Source of the DNA: a virus
IMG/VR virus record: IMGVR_UViG_3300010149_000016
Span: 1-64,000 of that record
Length of the DNA: 64,000 nucleotides
Strand: one strand, 5' to 3'
In this document: piece after piece, positions 8,830 through 17,046 of the stretch
How positions within the stretch are numbered: position 1 is the first letter of the stretch
Layout of the letters: each line of letters opens with the position of its first letter
The notes under the pieces: generated by a model
The model's database searches: none
Told to the model about the DNA's origin: nothing
Seen by the model: only the letters and a program-made list of their open reading frames with translations
Translations under genes and position numbers: made by a program

Positions 8830-9265
8830 TATGTTGTTCGTATACAGTTTTAATCTTTTTTACAAATTGTTTTGAGTTACACTGAATCTTTGCACCAGGA
8901 TGCAATGGACGCGGCCAGTTTCCTATTTTAATCCAACAATATCCATCACTTTCGTTATTCAATATAGGAATAAATTCTTCTTCAACAGTTACTACAAAAC
9001 TATGATATATAAATTTTTTATTAGGACTAGTAAATTTATTAACTGGAATAACTTTTTTAATATCAGGAACTAATCCAAGTTCTTCTTCTATTTCACGCAT
9101 TAGTGCTTCAGTAGGTCTTTCATCTTTTTCAGCCTTGCCTCCAAAGAACCCCCATGTTCGTGGGTGATTAACTTCTCCACTTCTTTGTTGAAGCATTATT
9201 CTACCTGTGTCTGTGCTTAAAAAAAGGCACCCGCTTGCTACTATCATTTTAGTTTTGTTATCCAA
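8813..9265 (-). CDS. Nudix hydrolase
   Basis: The 150-residue product has a complete Nudix box, G43-x5-E49-x7-R57-E58-I-x-E-E-x-G-L (with REIEEELGL), in the usual position. It hydrolyses a nucleoside diphosphate linked to another group: an oxidised dNTP, an ADP-sugar or an mRNA cap-like end. The start is uncertain. A TTG at 9265 gives 150 residues and an ATG at 9247 gives 144 (MIVASGCLFL); neither has a convincing Shine-Dalgarno. An in-frame stop lies just upstream, so it cannot be longer. It is the last gene of the minus-strand block. Confidence 0.9.
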   Translation of the reverse strand: MDNKTKMIVASGCLFLSTDTGRIMLQQRSGEVNHPRTWGFFGGKAEKDERPTEALMREIEEELGLVPDIKKVIPVNKFTSPNKKFIYHSFVVTVEEEFIPILNNESDGYCWIKIGNWPRPLHPGAKIQCNSKQFVKKIKTVYEQHTSKLA

Positions 9266-9298
9266 TGTGTGACATCATCGCATGGATCGTCACAGTGT

Positions 9299-10657
9299 TT
9301 AGAGATAGATTCTCCAGAAACCTGCATTATATACTCCTTCATAACTGTTAACCCATTCGCTGCCGCTCCATTCTAATTGATCGTTGCTAGCAGTATTCGT
9401 TACATATTGAGTGGAAGAAGTTGTTGAACTATCAAAACTTACATTCCATACAGATCCGTTATATTCTACAATATCATATTTTTTAGCAGTACTATTTGTC
9501 CATACTGCATTCAACGGTACATCGTTAATTAATATATACCTTTGACCTAATACAGGGCCGGGTACTGTACCATCTCCAGGATAATTAATAGCTGGATCTA
9601 ATATAGCATCTACGGCTTGCAATGTATTAGTAGGCAATGTTGAAGTATCTATATCAACTAATAATTTATTTGGATCATTTGGGTGTATATCTAATCTGCC
9701 AATAATATCATCTGTAATATCAGTAACATCATTGCCCTTACGAAGTCTTAACTGACTTATACCAGGACGTAGTTCTCCAAAAGGTTTAAGTTCTTCTGGC
9801 CACTCTAGTAATAATCCATCATCATTAAGTTTTTGCCCGTTTGCGTTTAGTATTTGTAGATTACCATCTTCATATTTTACTTTTCTATTTTCGTACGTTA
9901 CAATTGTATATTGTAATGTTTGTGTATCAAATGCTTGTTGTTCTTTAAATAAGTCTAAGTTAGCATCATCTAAATTATATAATTCATTAATAATAGTATG
10001 AATTAATTTTTGTTGTTTTACTTTTGCTGGAGGATTAATATAAATTGGTATATTAAAAGTTAAAGTAGCAACATCAATAATATCGTCTATACTTGATCCT
10101 ACACTTCTAGTACTCCATGTTGTATTAGTTAGTTCCACATGACTTAACGCAGTCCAATCAATTGGACTATTGTTAGTTCTAATATCTAATGTAGGATTAA
10201 ATAATACTAATATTTGTTCCATTAACTGTAATTTTTGATCAGTGTTTGATGTCCATATATCACAATTCATTTGTAACATGTAAGGAACTGGTGCATGTCT
10301 TTCTACTGTATATCCAGGTCCTCTTTCATTAGTATATTCGCCAGTAGCATCGTCATATTTCTTTTCAAATACTTGTACTTTATCAACGTGATCTTGATAT
10401 GTACGTCTTTCAGCAAACATATCTAATGATGTTACATAACAACTAATAAATGGAACAGTATTAATAATATTCTCACTATTTTCTCTTGTTATGTGTGCTG
10501 CCATACGATTAATGTCACCATAACGTACAGGCACTTGTTGAAACACAGATAAGTCTTGATCGTTCTTACCCATTTCAACACTGAATCCACTAAACAGTCT
10601 AATAAACTGTTGAATATATCTTCTAATTTGTTTATCGTAAAAGTATTGTTGTGCCAT
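9299..10657 (-). CDS. gp15: Proximal tail sheath stabiliser (gp15-like)
   Basis: The N-terminal ~230 residues follow T4 gp15 as I remember it: 'YFYDKQIRRYIQQFIRLFSG', then 'VPVRYGD', 'NTVPFISCYVTSLDMF' and 'QILVLFNPTLDIR'. gp15 caps the top of the contracted tail and joins it to the neck. At 452 residues it is much longer than T4 gp15 (~270). The extra C-terminal part ends in a beta-type module with 'WTNSTAKKYDIVEYNGSVW' and 'QLEWSGSEWVNSYEGVY', a design also seen in the sheath and fibres here. Its ATG overlaps the gp14 stop. Confidence 0.82.
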   Translation of the reverse strand: MAQQYFYDKQIRRYIQQFIRLFSGFSVEMGKNDQDLSVFQQVPVRYGDINRMAAHITRENSENIINTVPFISCYVTSLDMFAERRTYQDHVDKVQVFEKKYDDATGEYTNERGPGYTVERHAPVPYMLQMNCDIWTSNTDQKLQLMEQILVLFNPTLDIRTNNSPIDWTALSHVELTNTTWSTRSVGSSIDDIIDVATLTFNIPIYINPPAKVKQQKLIHTIINELYNLDDANLDLFKEQQAFDTQTLQYTIVTYENRKVKYEDGNLQILNANGQKLNDDGLLLEWPEELKPFGELRPGISQLRLRKGNDVTDITDDIIGRLDIHPNDPNKLLVDIDTSTLPTNTLQAVDAILDPAINYPGDGTVPGPVLGQRYILINDVPLNAVWTNSTAKKYDIVEYNGSVWNVSFDSSTTSSTQYVTNTASNDQLEWSGSEWVNSYEGVYNAGFWRIYL

Positions 10658-11724
10658 TATTCAAAATCACTCTTTGGTTTAATAACTTGACTAAGTGCCT
10701 GTCTTTCTGGCATTTCTTTATTGTCAATAATTGTTGTAGCATTGTTATTAATAAAGCTACTTGCATTATAAGTTCTATCGCTCCAAGTTTGGTCAGTAAC
10801 ATTATCATATAATCTATGCCATTTACTACCTCTTCTAACGAATAATCTATTAGGTGTAAAATCTGTTCTTATAAAATATTCACCTTCATTTGGACTAACT
10901 GGAAATTGATCTCCTTGTGCTAATACTTCACCGTGTTCATATTCTTTTTTAGTATCTTCCACTCCAAATAAATGTTCAGCTAATGGAAGTCCTATTGGAT
11001 CAGCAGCTTCAGCACTTTTTACAATAGCATTACTAATATTAAGTTCTGTTTTATATGCACTAATATCATTTTTAAGACTATCTGGGTCGTTAGCAGTACC
11101 AAGTATATCTGCGTATTCTTGTGTATCTGTTAGTGGTGCTACTTTAACACGCCAAATGTGTGGATACCAAGTCTGTGAAAAACCTTCACTTCCTCTAGCG
11201 GCATCTTGTACAACATAAAATTTGTTAATAGCATCTCTGTCATTAGTAAGCAATAATTCATCACGTAAATGAGGTAATTCAATTACATCACCGGGCATAA
11301 GTCTACGTCCCATACGTTCTACCATATCATTAATATGGAAACTAATGAATAATGTATCATTTGTTAAAAATAATCCAAATTGTGTTAAGTCGAAGTCATT
11401 GTCACTAACATTATATACACCACGTAGTTCAAATACATCAGGATCGTATTTACGATCTCTATTTTCCATAAACAGTAAATCTTGTATATTAGTTTCGTCA
11501 ATTAATCCTTCCGGGTTAATTTCTTCACCTGTTGTGTTATCAATTTCTCTCCCACTGCCATAGTTAGGTTCGCTAGGATCAACACTATCTTTTTTAGGGT
11601 CAGGTCCTAGGTATTTGTGTACATGTATTCCGGTTCCTCCTATATCAAATTGTTCACGAATAGCTCTATCCATAAACGTATAGTCGTTACCTTTAAATGG
11701 TTTATATAAACTTAATCTTGGCAT
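10657..11724 (-). CDS. gp14: Neck protein gp14
   Basis: The 355-residue product contains the blocks I associate with cyanophage gp14: 'FDIGGTGIHVHKYLGP' near the N-terminus, 'RRLMPGDVIELPHLRDELLL', 'INKFYVVQDAARGSEGFS' and 'WYPHIWRVKVAPLTDTQEY'. gp14 is a head-tail connector protein. A short beta-type insert ('EGEYFIRTDFTPNRLFVRR' then 'GSKWHRLY') sits near the C-terminus. An AAGGAAA site and a minus-strand late promoter (11746-11753) precede it. In T4, genes 13-14-15 are contiguous and co-oriented; here 14 and 15 are inverted and about 5 kb from gene 13. Confidence 0.88.
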   Translation of the reverse strand: MPRLSLYKPFKGNDYTFMDRAIREQFDIGGTGIHVHKYLGPDPKKDSVDPSEPNYGSGREIDNTTGEEINPEGLIDETNIQDLLFMENRDRKYDPDVFELRGVYNVSDNDFDLTQFGLFLTNDTLFISFHINDMVERMGRRLMPGDVIELPHLRDELLLTNDRDAINKFYVVQDAARGSEGFSQTWYPHIWRVKVAPLTDTQEYADILGTANDPDSLKNDISAYKTELNISNAIVKSAEAADPIGLPLAEHLFGVEDTKKEYEHGEVLAQGDQFPVSPNEGEYFIRTDFTPNRLFVRRGSKWHRLYDNVTDQTWSDRTYNASSFINNNATTIIDNKEMPERQALSQVIKPKSDFE

Positions 11725-11745
11725 GCAGGTTTCCTTGTTATATTG

Positions 11746-11753
11746 TATTTATG
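11746..11753 (-). promoter_or_regulatory. Late promoter CATAAATA (minus strand)
   Basis: On the minus strand GCATAAATAC lies 21 bases before the gp14 ATG, with AAGGAAA between. It is divergent from the plus-strand GATAAATA at 11778. Confidence 0.7.
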
Positions 11754-11777
11754 CAAAATCAGACTTCCGGTTGCTAA

Positions 11778-11785
11778 GATAAATA
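11778..11785 (+). promoter_or_regulatory. Late promoter GATAAATA
   Basis: Exact late motif 44 bases before the SbmA/BacA-like gene. It implies that the transporter, the small membrane protein and the halogenase are transcribed late, together with virion genes. Confidence 0.7.
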
Positions 11786-11829
11786 GATATGTATGTAGTT
11801 AATTCTACATTTTATATAAGGAAAAGAAA

Positions 11830-12798
11830 ATGTTTAGATTTTTCACACAAAAACAATGGGCATTATGGTCTTGGTTGGGTTCAGCCATTATTTTAAGCTC
11901 GTTATGGATACAAGTTCAAATTGACGTTAAAATTAACGAATGGTTTGGGCAGTTTTACGATATGATTCAAAAAGCACTTGGAACACCAAATGCTATTACT
12001 ATTGGTGAGTATTGGAGTAGCCTAGGAACTTTTATATACTTAGCGGCAATATATGTTGCTATTGCAGTATTAGTAAGTTACTTTACTGCACACTACTTAT
12101 TTCGTTGGAGAACAGCAATGGTTGAATGGTATCATAGTGTATACGATAAAGCAAGAACCATCGAAGGTGCTGCTCAACGTGTACAAGAAGATACAATTAA
12201 GTTTAGTAGAATCATGGAAGGACTAGGTACAAGTTTTATTGAAAGTCTTATGGTCCTTGTGCAATTTATTCCTATTTTATTAGGATTGTCAGTTGGTATT
12301 CCTATCTTCTTTTTTGGAGATTGGCAATATGGACTTGTAACTGGTGCTCTAGTTTGGAGCATTGGAGGAACAATTTTTTTAATTGCGTTAGGTTGGCTAC
12401 TACGATTAGTTGGTGTAGAATATGATTTACAAAAAAAAGAAGCAGCGTATAGAAAAATACTTGTTATAGCTGAGGATGATGAAACAATACGTCCAAAAAC
12501 TATTAATGAATTATTTGTAGATGTTCGCTCTATACACTTTACAAGTTATTTACGTTACTTGTATTTTAACGTAGGGCGTATTGCATACTTACAAGCAAAC
12601 GTACTTTCTGCTTATGTGTTTTTAGCACCAGCCATTGTTGCAGGTGTTGTAACACTTGGTGTTATGCAACAGATCATAAGAGCTTTTGGAAGAGTTGAAG
12701 GTAGTATGCAATACTTATTAAAAGCATGGCCTACAATTATCGAACTAGCAAGTGTATATAAACGTTTGCGAGAGTTTGAAAGACAGATAGCTGAATAA
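11830..12798 (+). CDS. SbmA/BacA-like peptide transporter
   Basis: The 322-residue inner-membrane protein has several hydrophobic segments. Long stretches match SbmA/BacA as I recall the E. coli protein: 'FRWRTAMVEWYH', 'IEGAAQRVQEDTIKF', 'EAAYRKILVIAEDD', 'YLRYLYFNVGRIAYLQ' and 'ASVYKRLREFE'. SbmA is a homodimeric, proton-driven importer of microcins, bleomycin and proline-rich peptides. This version starts where SbmA residue ~80 would be, so the first two membrane segments appear to be missing; the AAGGAAA site and late promoter argue that this is the true start. I know of no standard role for it in a phage. The family call is strong and the role is open. Confidence 0.92.
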   Translation: MFRFFTQKQWALWSWLGSAIILSSLWIQVQIDVKINEWFGQFYDMIQKALGTPNAITIGEYWSSLGTFIYLAAIYVAIAVLVSYFTAHYLFRWRTAMVEWYHSVYDKARTIEGAAQRVQEDTIKFSRIMEGLGTSFIESLMVLVQFIPILLGLSVGIPIFFFGDWQYGLVTGALVWSIGGTIFLIALGWLLRLVGVEYDLQKKEAAYRKILVIAEDDETIRPKTINELFVDVRSIHFTSYLRYLYFNVGRIAYLQANVLSAYVFLAPAIVAGVVTLGVMQQIIRAFGRVEGSMQYLLKAWPTIIELASVYKRLREFERQIAE

Positions 12799-12806
12799 AT
12801 ACAGTT

Positions 12807-13154
12807 ATGGTAATTATGTTAACATTTATGTTATGGGCAACAATTATTTTTGTTGTCTATAACAAAATTGGGTTCAAAGAAATACATAAATCTTATTGTT
12901 TATGGTTTGACAAAGGATACTGGCAAAAAAGGTATAATGTAGTTGAAGCAGCAGCATGGCTTGCTAAATTGCTTGTAATACTTCCTGCTATATTTTTTGG
13001 AAAAGAAATTATTTGGGCCCATTATATAACATTATGTACTTCAGCGTTATTAATTTGGGTAAGCGAACAAAAGCTATTACCTACGTTAGTAGCATTCAAC
13101 AGTTTATGGATAGGCATTAGCTCTTTTATAATTATAAGGTATTACTTCGGATGA
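12807..13154 (+). CDS. Small membrane protein
   Basis: The 115-residue product has an N-terminal hydrophobic helix (MLTFMLWATIIFVVY), an amphipathic middle and at least two more helices near residues 48-62 and 98-113. I recognise no family. The gene starts 8 bases after the transporter stop and overlaps the halogenase start by 4 bases (ATGA), so the three are probably one operon. It may be an accessory subunit of the transporter, but nothing in the sequence proves this. Confidence 0.65.
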   Translation: MVIMLTFMLWATIIFVVYNKIGFKEIHKSYCLWFDKGYWQKRYNVVEAAAWLAKLLVILPAIFFGKEIIWAHYITLCTSALLIWVSEQKLLPTLVAFNSLWIGISSFIIIRYYFG

Positions 13155-14356
13155 AAATATGTATTATCGGCGGCGGAACTGCCGGTTGGTGGTGTGCAGG
13201 GTATATGGAAAAATTTTTACCAGATGCTGACATAACATTAATTGAAAGCGACGAAATTCCTACAATAGGAGTAGGCGAAGGTACACTTCCACAAATTGGT
13301 GTATTCTTTGAAGAACTAGGAATTCCAGAAAAAGAATGGATGAATGGATGTAATGCTGTTCACAAATATGGAAATATAAAATACGAATGGGATGCATTAG
13401 GAGCAGATCCATACTTAATGACTTTTTGGCAAAATGAACCTAAGACATTATTTGATAACTGGTATAAAGAATTTAAGCAAGGTAAAAAAGTTAGAGATGA
13501 CATAAATCCAGACTTGTATGATAAAGAAGGATGGCGAGCGGTAGCTTATCATTTAGATGCTAACCTTGCAGGACATGTTGTACGAGATCATTGCAAACGT
13601 GTTAATCATGTTATTGATACATTAGAAGAACTTCCGCCAGGATATGATTTATATGTAGATGCTACAGGATTTCGTAGACAGTTTGTTAAAGATAAGACAG
13701 AAGAAACATTTAGCGAGCATCACAAAGTCAATCGTTCTTGGGTTAGACCATTAGAACTAGAAGATGAAATTACACCATACACTAGAACAATGGCTAGACC
13801 TGATGGTTGGCAATTTATGGTAGACTTACAACATAGAACAGGAACTGGTTATGTTTTTAGTACTGATTTTGTAAGCGAAGAAGAAGCATTAGAAAAGTTT
13901 AAAGGATGGACAGCACACAGAACTCCCTTTAAAGGTATAGAACCACGACTACTAAAATGGAAACCTGGAGTATTAAAAAATCCTTGGGTAGATAATGTAG
14001 TGTCAATTGGTCTTGGACAAGGATTTGTTGATCCATTAGAAGCAAATGGATTGTTTTTAGTACAATACAGTATTACATTATTAGTAAGATGTATACTAAA
14101 AGGTTCATCTCCAAAAGCATACAATAAAGCAATAATGAAAGTACAAAAAGATAACTCGGATTATATATTACACCATTATATGTTAAGCAATCGTACAGAT
14201 ACAGAGTTCTGGAAATACTATAGTAAGTTTAATGCAAGTAAAACTCTATGGGAAAGCTATACAAAAAATTCAAACAAATATACAAGTTTGTATCCAGACG
14301 CAATATGGGCATCTTTAGGCTTATATTTTAACGATTTTAAACACTATCCAGAATAA
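13151..14356 (+). CDS. FAD-dependent halogenase (tryptophan-halogenase family)
   Basis: The 401-residue product has the N-terminal FAD motif 'IIGGGTAGWWCAGYM', the 'IGVGEGTLP' strand and a Lys in 'NAVHKYGNIKYEW' (Lys72) where the hypohalous-acid-binding Lys of PrnA lies. 'GQGFVDPLEANGLFLVQ' matches the family's C-terminal FAD-side motif. The W-x-W-x-I-P signature is replaced by 'GWQFMVDL', so substrate and even activity need caution. A related viral enzyme (VirX1, from a cyanophage) is known to halogenate. It is translationally coupled to the small membrane protein and closes the operon before a terminator. Confidence 0.88.
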   Translation: MKICIIGGGTAGWWCAGYMEKFLPDADITLIESDEIPTIGVGEGTLPQIGVFFEELGIPEKEWMNGCNAVHKYGNIKYEWDALGADPYLMTFWQNEPKTLFDNWYKEFKQGKKVRDDINPDLYDKEGWRAVAYHLDANLAGHVVRDHCKRVNHVIDTLEELPPGYDLYVDATGFRRQFVKDKTEETFSEHHKVNRSWVRPLELEDEITPYTRTMARPDGWQFMVDLQHRTGTGYVFSTDFVSEEEALEKFKGWTAHRTPFKGIEPRLLKWKPGVLKNPWVDNVVSIGLGQGFVDPLEANGLFLVQYSITLLVRCILKGSSPKAYNKAIMKVQKDNSDYILHHYMLSNRTDTEFWKYYSKFNASKTLWESYTKNSNKYTSLYPDAIWASLGLYFNDFKHYPE

Positions 14357-14376
14357 AAAAAATAAAAAAAATTATA

Positions 14377-14402
14377 ACCCTTTGAAATATAAGGGTTTTT
14401 TT
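14377..14402 (+). terminator. Rho-independent terminator
   Basis: Stem AACCCTT / AAGGGTT with a 7-nt loop and a run of seven T. It ends the halogenase operon and is followed 14 bases later by an early promoter. Confidence 0.85.
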
Positions 14403-14415
14403 ATGGCAAAAAAAC

Positions 14416-14444
14416 TTGACAACCAAGACTTCTTATCGTATACT
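14416..14444 (+). promoter_or_regulatory. Sigma70-type early promoter with dyad spacer
   Basis: TTGACA (14416-14421), 17-nt spacer, TATACT (14439-14444). The spacer carries AAGA-CT-TCTT at spacer positions 4-13, the same register as in the promoters at 37447 and 38651. The start point would be ~14451, giving a short leader with an AAGGAG site. Confidence 0.85.
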
Positions 14445-14475
14445 ATATGTATAGTTAATAAAAAAGGAGTCAGTA

Positions 14476-14835
14476 ATGCAAACTTATAAATTATTTCAAA
14501 TTCATCTTACAGATGCAGAAGTTGATCTTATTAATGAAAAAGGTCACGACGCAGTTCATAAACAGTCTTTAAAATTAGATATGAACTTTAATAAAAGTGA
14601 TACAGGCAAAGTAGCCGCTGATGCATTTAATCGTGGGTATTATACACACGTTAGTAACATTACTGCTGATGGTCTAGAAGGTGTGTTTCACACAGGCAAC
14701 ATGGGTCCAGAAGAAAACATTGAGAGATTAGCTCCAATGTATTCATGTTCAGTAGGCGACATTGTTGAAGATGCCGAAGGAATTAAACACGTAGTAGCGT
14801 CATTTGGATTTAAAAAGGTTGACGCAGTAAATTAA
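14476..14835 (+). CDS. YodL-like domain protein
   Basis: The 119-residue product has 'FNRGYYTHVSNITADGLEGV', 'MGPEENIERLAPMYSCSVGD' and a final 'HVVASFGFKKV'. The block 'MYSCSVGDIVEDAEGIKHVV' resembles the YodL domain (S-x-S-D-V-V then Y-V-D-S-x-G-F), which occurs in plasmid, ICE and phage small proteins, often next to antirestriction domains. It is the first gene behind a strong early promoter and has a good AAGGAG site. That position suits a host-takeover or anti-defence protein, which is inference. Confidence 0.6.
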   Translation: MQTYKLFQIHLTDAEVDLINEKGHDAVHKQSLKLDMNFNKSDTGKVAADAFNRGYYTHVSNITADGLEGVFHTGNMGPEENIERLAPMYSCSVGDIVEDAEGIKHVVASFGFKKVDAVN

Positions 14836-14875
14836 CCGTAGTACACTTGTAACAAATCGTAAAGGAGTACTCAAG

Positions 14876-15016
14876 ATGATGGAATATCTAGAATTTATAG
14901 AAGAATTAGAGAAATTACCTCAAACTCCGCAAATTAAGTCACTTATTGATAAGTACCAAAATAAAGCTGATACAATAGATCAGCAAATGTTTGAAGATTA
15001 CCACGGAGAAAAGTAA
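14876..15016 (+). CDS. Small acidic protein, 46 residues
   Basis: The ORF runs ATG (14876) to TAA (15014-15016) and encodes MMEYLEFIEELEKL... ending YHGEK. It has an excellent AAAGGAG ribosome site and its stop overlaps the next ATG by one base (TAATG), a classic translational coupling. It is helical, acidic and without cysteines. It lies in the early unit driven from 14416. Function unknown. Confidence 0.7.
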   Translation: MMEYLEFIEELEKLPQTPQIKSLIDKYQNKADTIDQQMFEDYHGEK

Positions 15017-16302
15017 TGGCATTACCAAAAGCCACTAAAAGAAAAAAGCCACGAGCTTCAGTTTATCGCACACCTAAGTCTAAACTTAAAGAACCTACTT
15101 GGGATGATTGGGAAACGTTATCAGGCGAAGAATATCATCGCAAGTCATCAGCTACTAATGCATGGTATTACGAACACTATAAAACTAGTGAGTTACAAGA
15201 TCATGTATGGCCTTGGATGTTAGCTAATGGATACGATAAACAAGATGTTCGTAAAGCAAAAGCAGGTTCTATACATTTATCAGCAGTTGTAGGATATAAT
15301 TGTAGACAACTTACTTTAGGTAAACCAGATTATAATAAAAAAGAAGATGAATATTGGGAAAGTCTTCCTGGTACAATGGGTAATATGAAACCTACTTCTG
15401 AATTTATTAATAAACAAGTTAAAAAAGCAATAGAAGAAGGTGCAGAAAAAGTTGAAGAAGCAGAACGACTAGCTGAAGAAGAAGCTCGAAAAGCAAATGT
15501 TAAAAAACCTACTATTCAAGAACTTCTTCACAAAGCCGCAATGAATATGACAGACGAGGTAGAACAGTTTTTAGACGATTGGGTTATGTCCGGTTATGAT
15601 ACAAAGTTTGTTAAAGATTTTTCACCTACTGCTATGTTTCGACGAGCAGGAGTAAAACAAGCACATGCACGTATCATACGTAAAGGATACATCCATGGGC
15701 TAGAAGAATATACAGAACTTAATACTAAAGTTCCTAAAGATAAAATTGACGACTGGCGTGAACAACTAGAAGAAGGATATAATCATTTAGATTCTTCGCA
15801 AAAAAAAGCACTATTAGAAGTATATCGTAAAATAGTAGATGCATGCGATATTGTTGAAGCAGAAGGAAAAGCAAATCGTAAGCCACGTAAGACACGTACA
15901 AAGAGCCCAGAAGACATAGTTAAGAAGCTCAAATTTAAGCAAACAGACACCGATTATGGTTTAGCTAGCATCTTACCAGCAGATATCGTTTACGCCCGTA
16001 TACTGGTGGTTTTTAACACTAAGAACCGCAAACTTGGAATATACTATGCTAAAAATGTAGACCCTATGGGACTAAAACGAGAAGGTAGTGGGCTAAATGT
16101 TAAAGGTACTACAATTATAGGATATGACGAAGATAAAAGTGTACAACGTACTATTCGTAAACCTAATGAATTTTTACCAGAAGTTAAAAAAGCTACAAGA
16201 GCTAAAACAGAAAAACTGTTTGATACACTAAAAACAACAGAAACTAAATTAAATGGTCGTATTAATGGCGAAACAATATTGATTGCGACATTTAATAAAT
16301 GA
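15016..16302 (+). CDS. Conserved hypothetical protein
   Basis: The 428-residue product begins with a Lys/Arg-rich segment, then has Trp-rich helices ('NAWYYEHYKTSELQDHVWPW'), a long charged coiled coil (about residues 130-165, E-E-A-E-R-L-A-E-E-E), a basic linker and a C-terminal beta-type domain ending 'INGETILIATFNK'. The basic start and the coiled coil suggest nucleic-acid contact or assembly, but I recognise no family. Its ATG overlaps the preceding small gene and its stop overlaps the next start. Confidence 0.7.
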   Translation: MALPKATKRKKPRASVYRTPKSKLKEPTWDDWETLSGEEYHRKSSATNAWYYEHYKTSELQDHVWPWMLANGYDKQDVRKAKAGSIHLSAVVGYNCRQLTLGKPDYNKKEDEYWESLPGTMGNMKPTSEFINKQVKKAIEEGAEKVEEAERLAEEEARKANVKKPTIQELLHKAAMNMTDEVEQFLDDWVMSGYDTKFVKDFSPTAMFRRAGVKQAHARIIRKGYIHGLEEYTELNTKVPKDKIDDWREQLEEGYNHLDSSQKKALLEVYRKIVDACDIVEAEGKANRKPRKTRTKSPEDIVKKLKFKQTDTDYGLASILPADIVYARILVVFNTKNRKLGIYYAKNVDPMGLKREGSGLNVKGTTIIGYDEDKSVQRTIRKPNEFLPEVKKATRAKTEKLFDTLKTTETKLNGRINGETILIATFNK

Positions 16303-17012
16303 GTTCATACGAACAGTTTAATAACTGGTATACAAATCATATAAATTGTGGAGGTAATATAGGAATAATAGATGCCTCCACTGTATTACCTATAGAAAAA
16401 CAAGTTATAAATCATTTTACTGATATTGTAATTTATATTAGAAAAAATTGGAAAACTATAGAAGATAATCACGATTACTATATAAATGATTTTGAAAAGT
16501 TTATGCATACTTTTACAGGATCGCAATGTAGGTATTTGATTCAGTTTTTATGGATGGCAGATCAAGAAATACATTATAAACCAGTATCTTATGCAAGATA
16601 TGGCTCCAATGATATTAATATTCACCCAGGAAAAAGTAGACTATATGCTAGATGGGCACAAAATAAATCAACCGATATGGTGTTTATTGATTATGCAATG
16701 CCTAAAACTGATATAAAATATAAACCATTTAACAATGTTGATGAGGCGTGGAACGGATTAACATATACTTCTCATACACCAGATATAATTAATACATGTA
16801 GTTTTAAAGATACAGTTTCTTTAAATGATTTAATTGATGTAACATATCAATCTGATATGCACTATTATAGAACCACAAATTTTGAACAAATATTGTTTAT
16901 AGAAGATATAAAAGATGATTGCTATAAAGAATGGCAAAAATCTAGTAAAAAATACCTGACTGAATGCTTGAACAATCCTATTAGATATGGTAGTCGTGTG
17001 CTAAATATCTAA
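16299..17012 (+). CDS. Hypothetical protein
   Basis: The 237-residue product starts at an ATGAG that overlaps the previous stop. It is rich in Tyr, Asn, Asp and Ile, with no recognisable catalytic motif ('HFTDIVIYIRKNWKTIEDNH', 'SQCRYLIQFLWMADQEIHY'). It reads as a soluble globular protein. It ends just before the gp13 late promoter. Function unknown. Confidence 0.65.
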   Translation: MSSYEQFNNWYTNHINCGGNIGIIDASTVLPIEKQVINHFTDIVIYIRKNWKTIEDNHDYYINDFEKFMHTFTGSQCRYLIQFLWMADQEIHYKPVSYARYGSNDINIHPGKSRLYARWAQNKSTDMVFIDYAMPKTDIKYKPFNNVDEAWNGLTYTSHTPDIINTCSFKDTVSLNDLIDVTYQSDMHYYRTTNFEQILFIEDIKDDCYKEWQKSSKKYLTECLNNPIRYGSRVLNI

Positions 17013-17020
17013 GTTACTAT

Positions 17021-17028
17021 GATAAATA
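17021..17028 (+). promoter_or_regulatory. Late promoter GATAAATA
   Basis: Exact late motif 18 bases before the gp13 ATG; AGGAGA lies between. A GCTAAATA is also present at 17000-17007, at the end of the preceding gene. Confidence 0.75.
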
Positions 17029-17046
17029 CATAGTAGGAGAAACTAA

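Noticed and set aside
14404-14490. ATGGCAAAAAAACTT open frame of 28 codons
   Set aside because: It runs across the early promoter and the YodL-like start without a ribosome site; the ATGGC string is also part of a repeated terminator tail.
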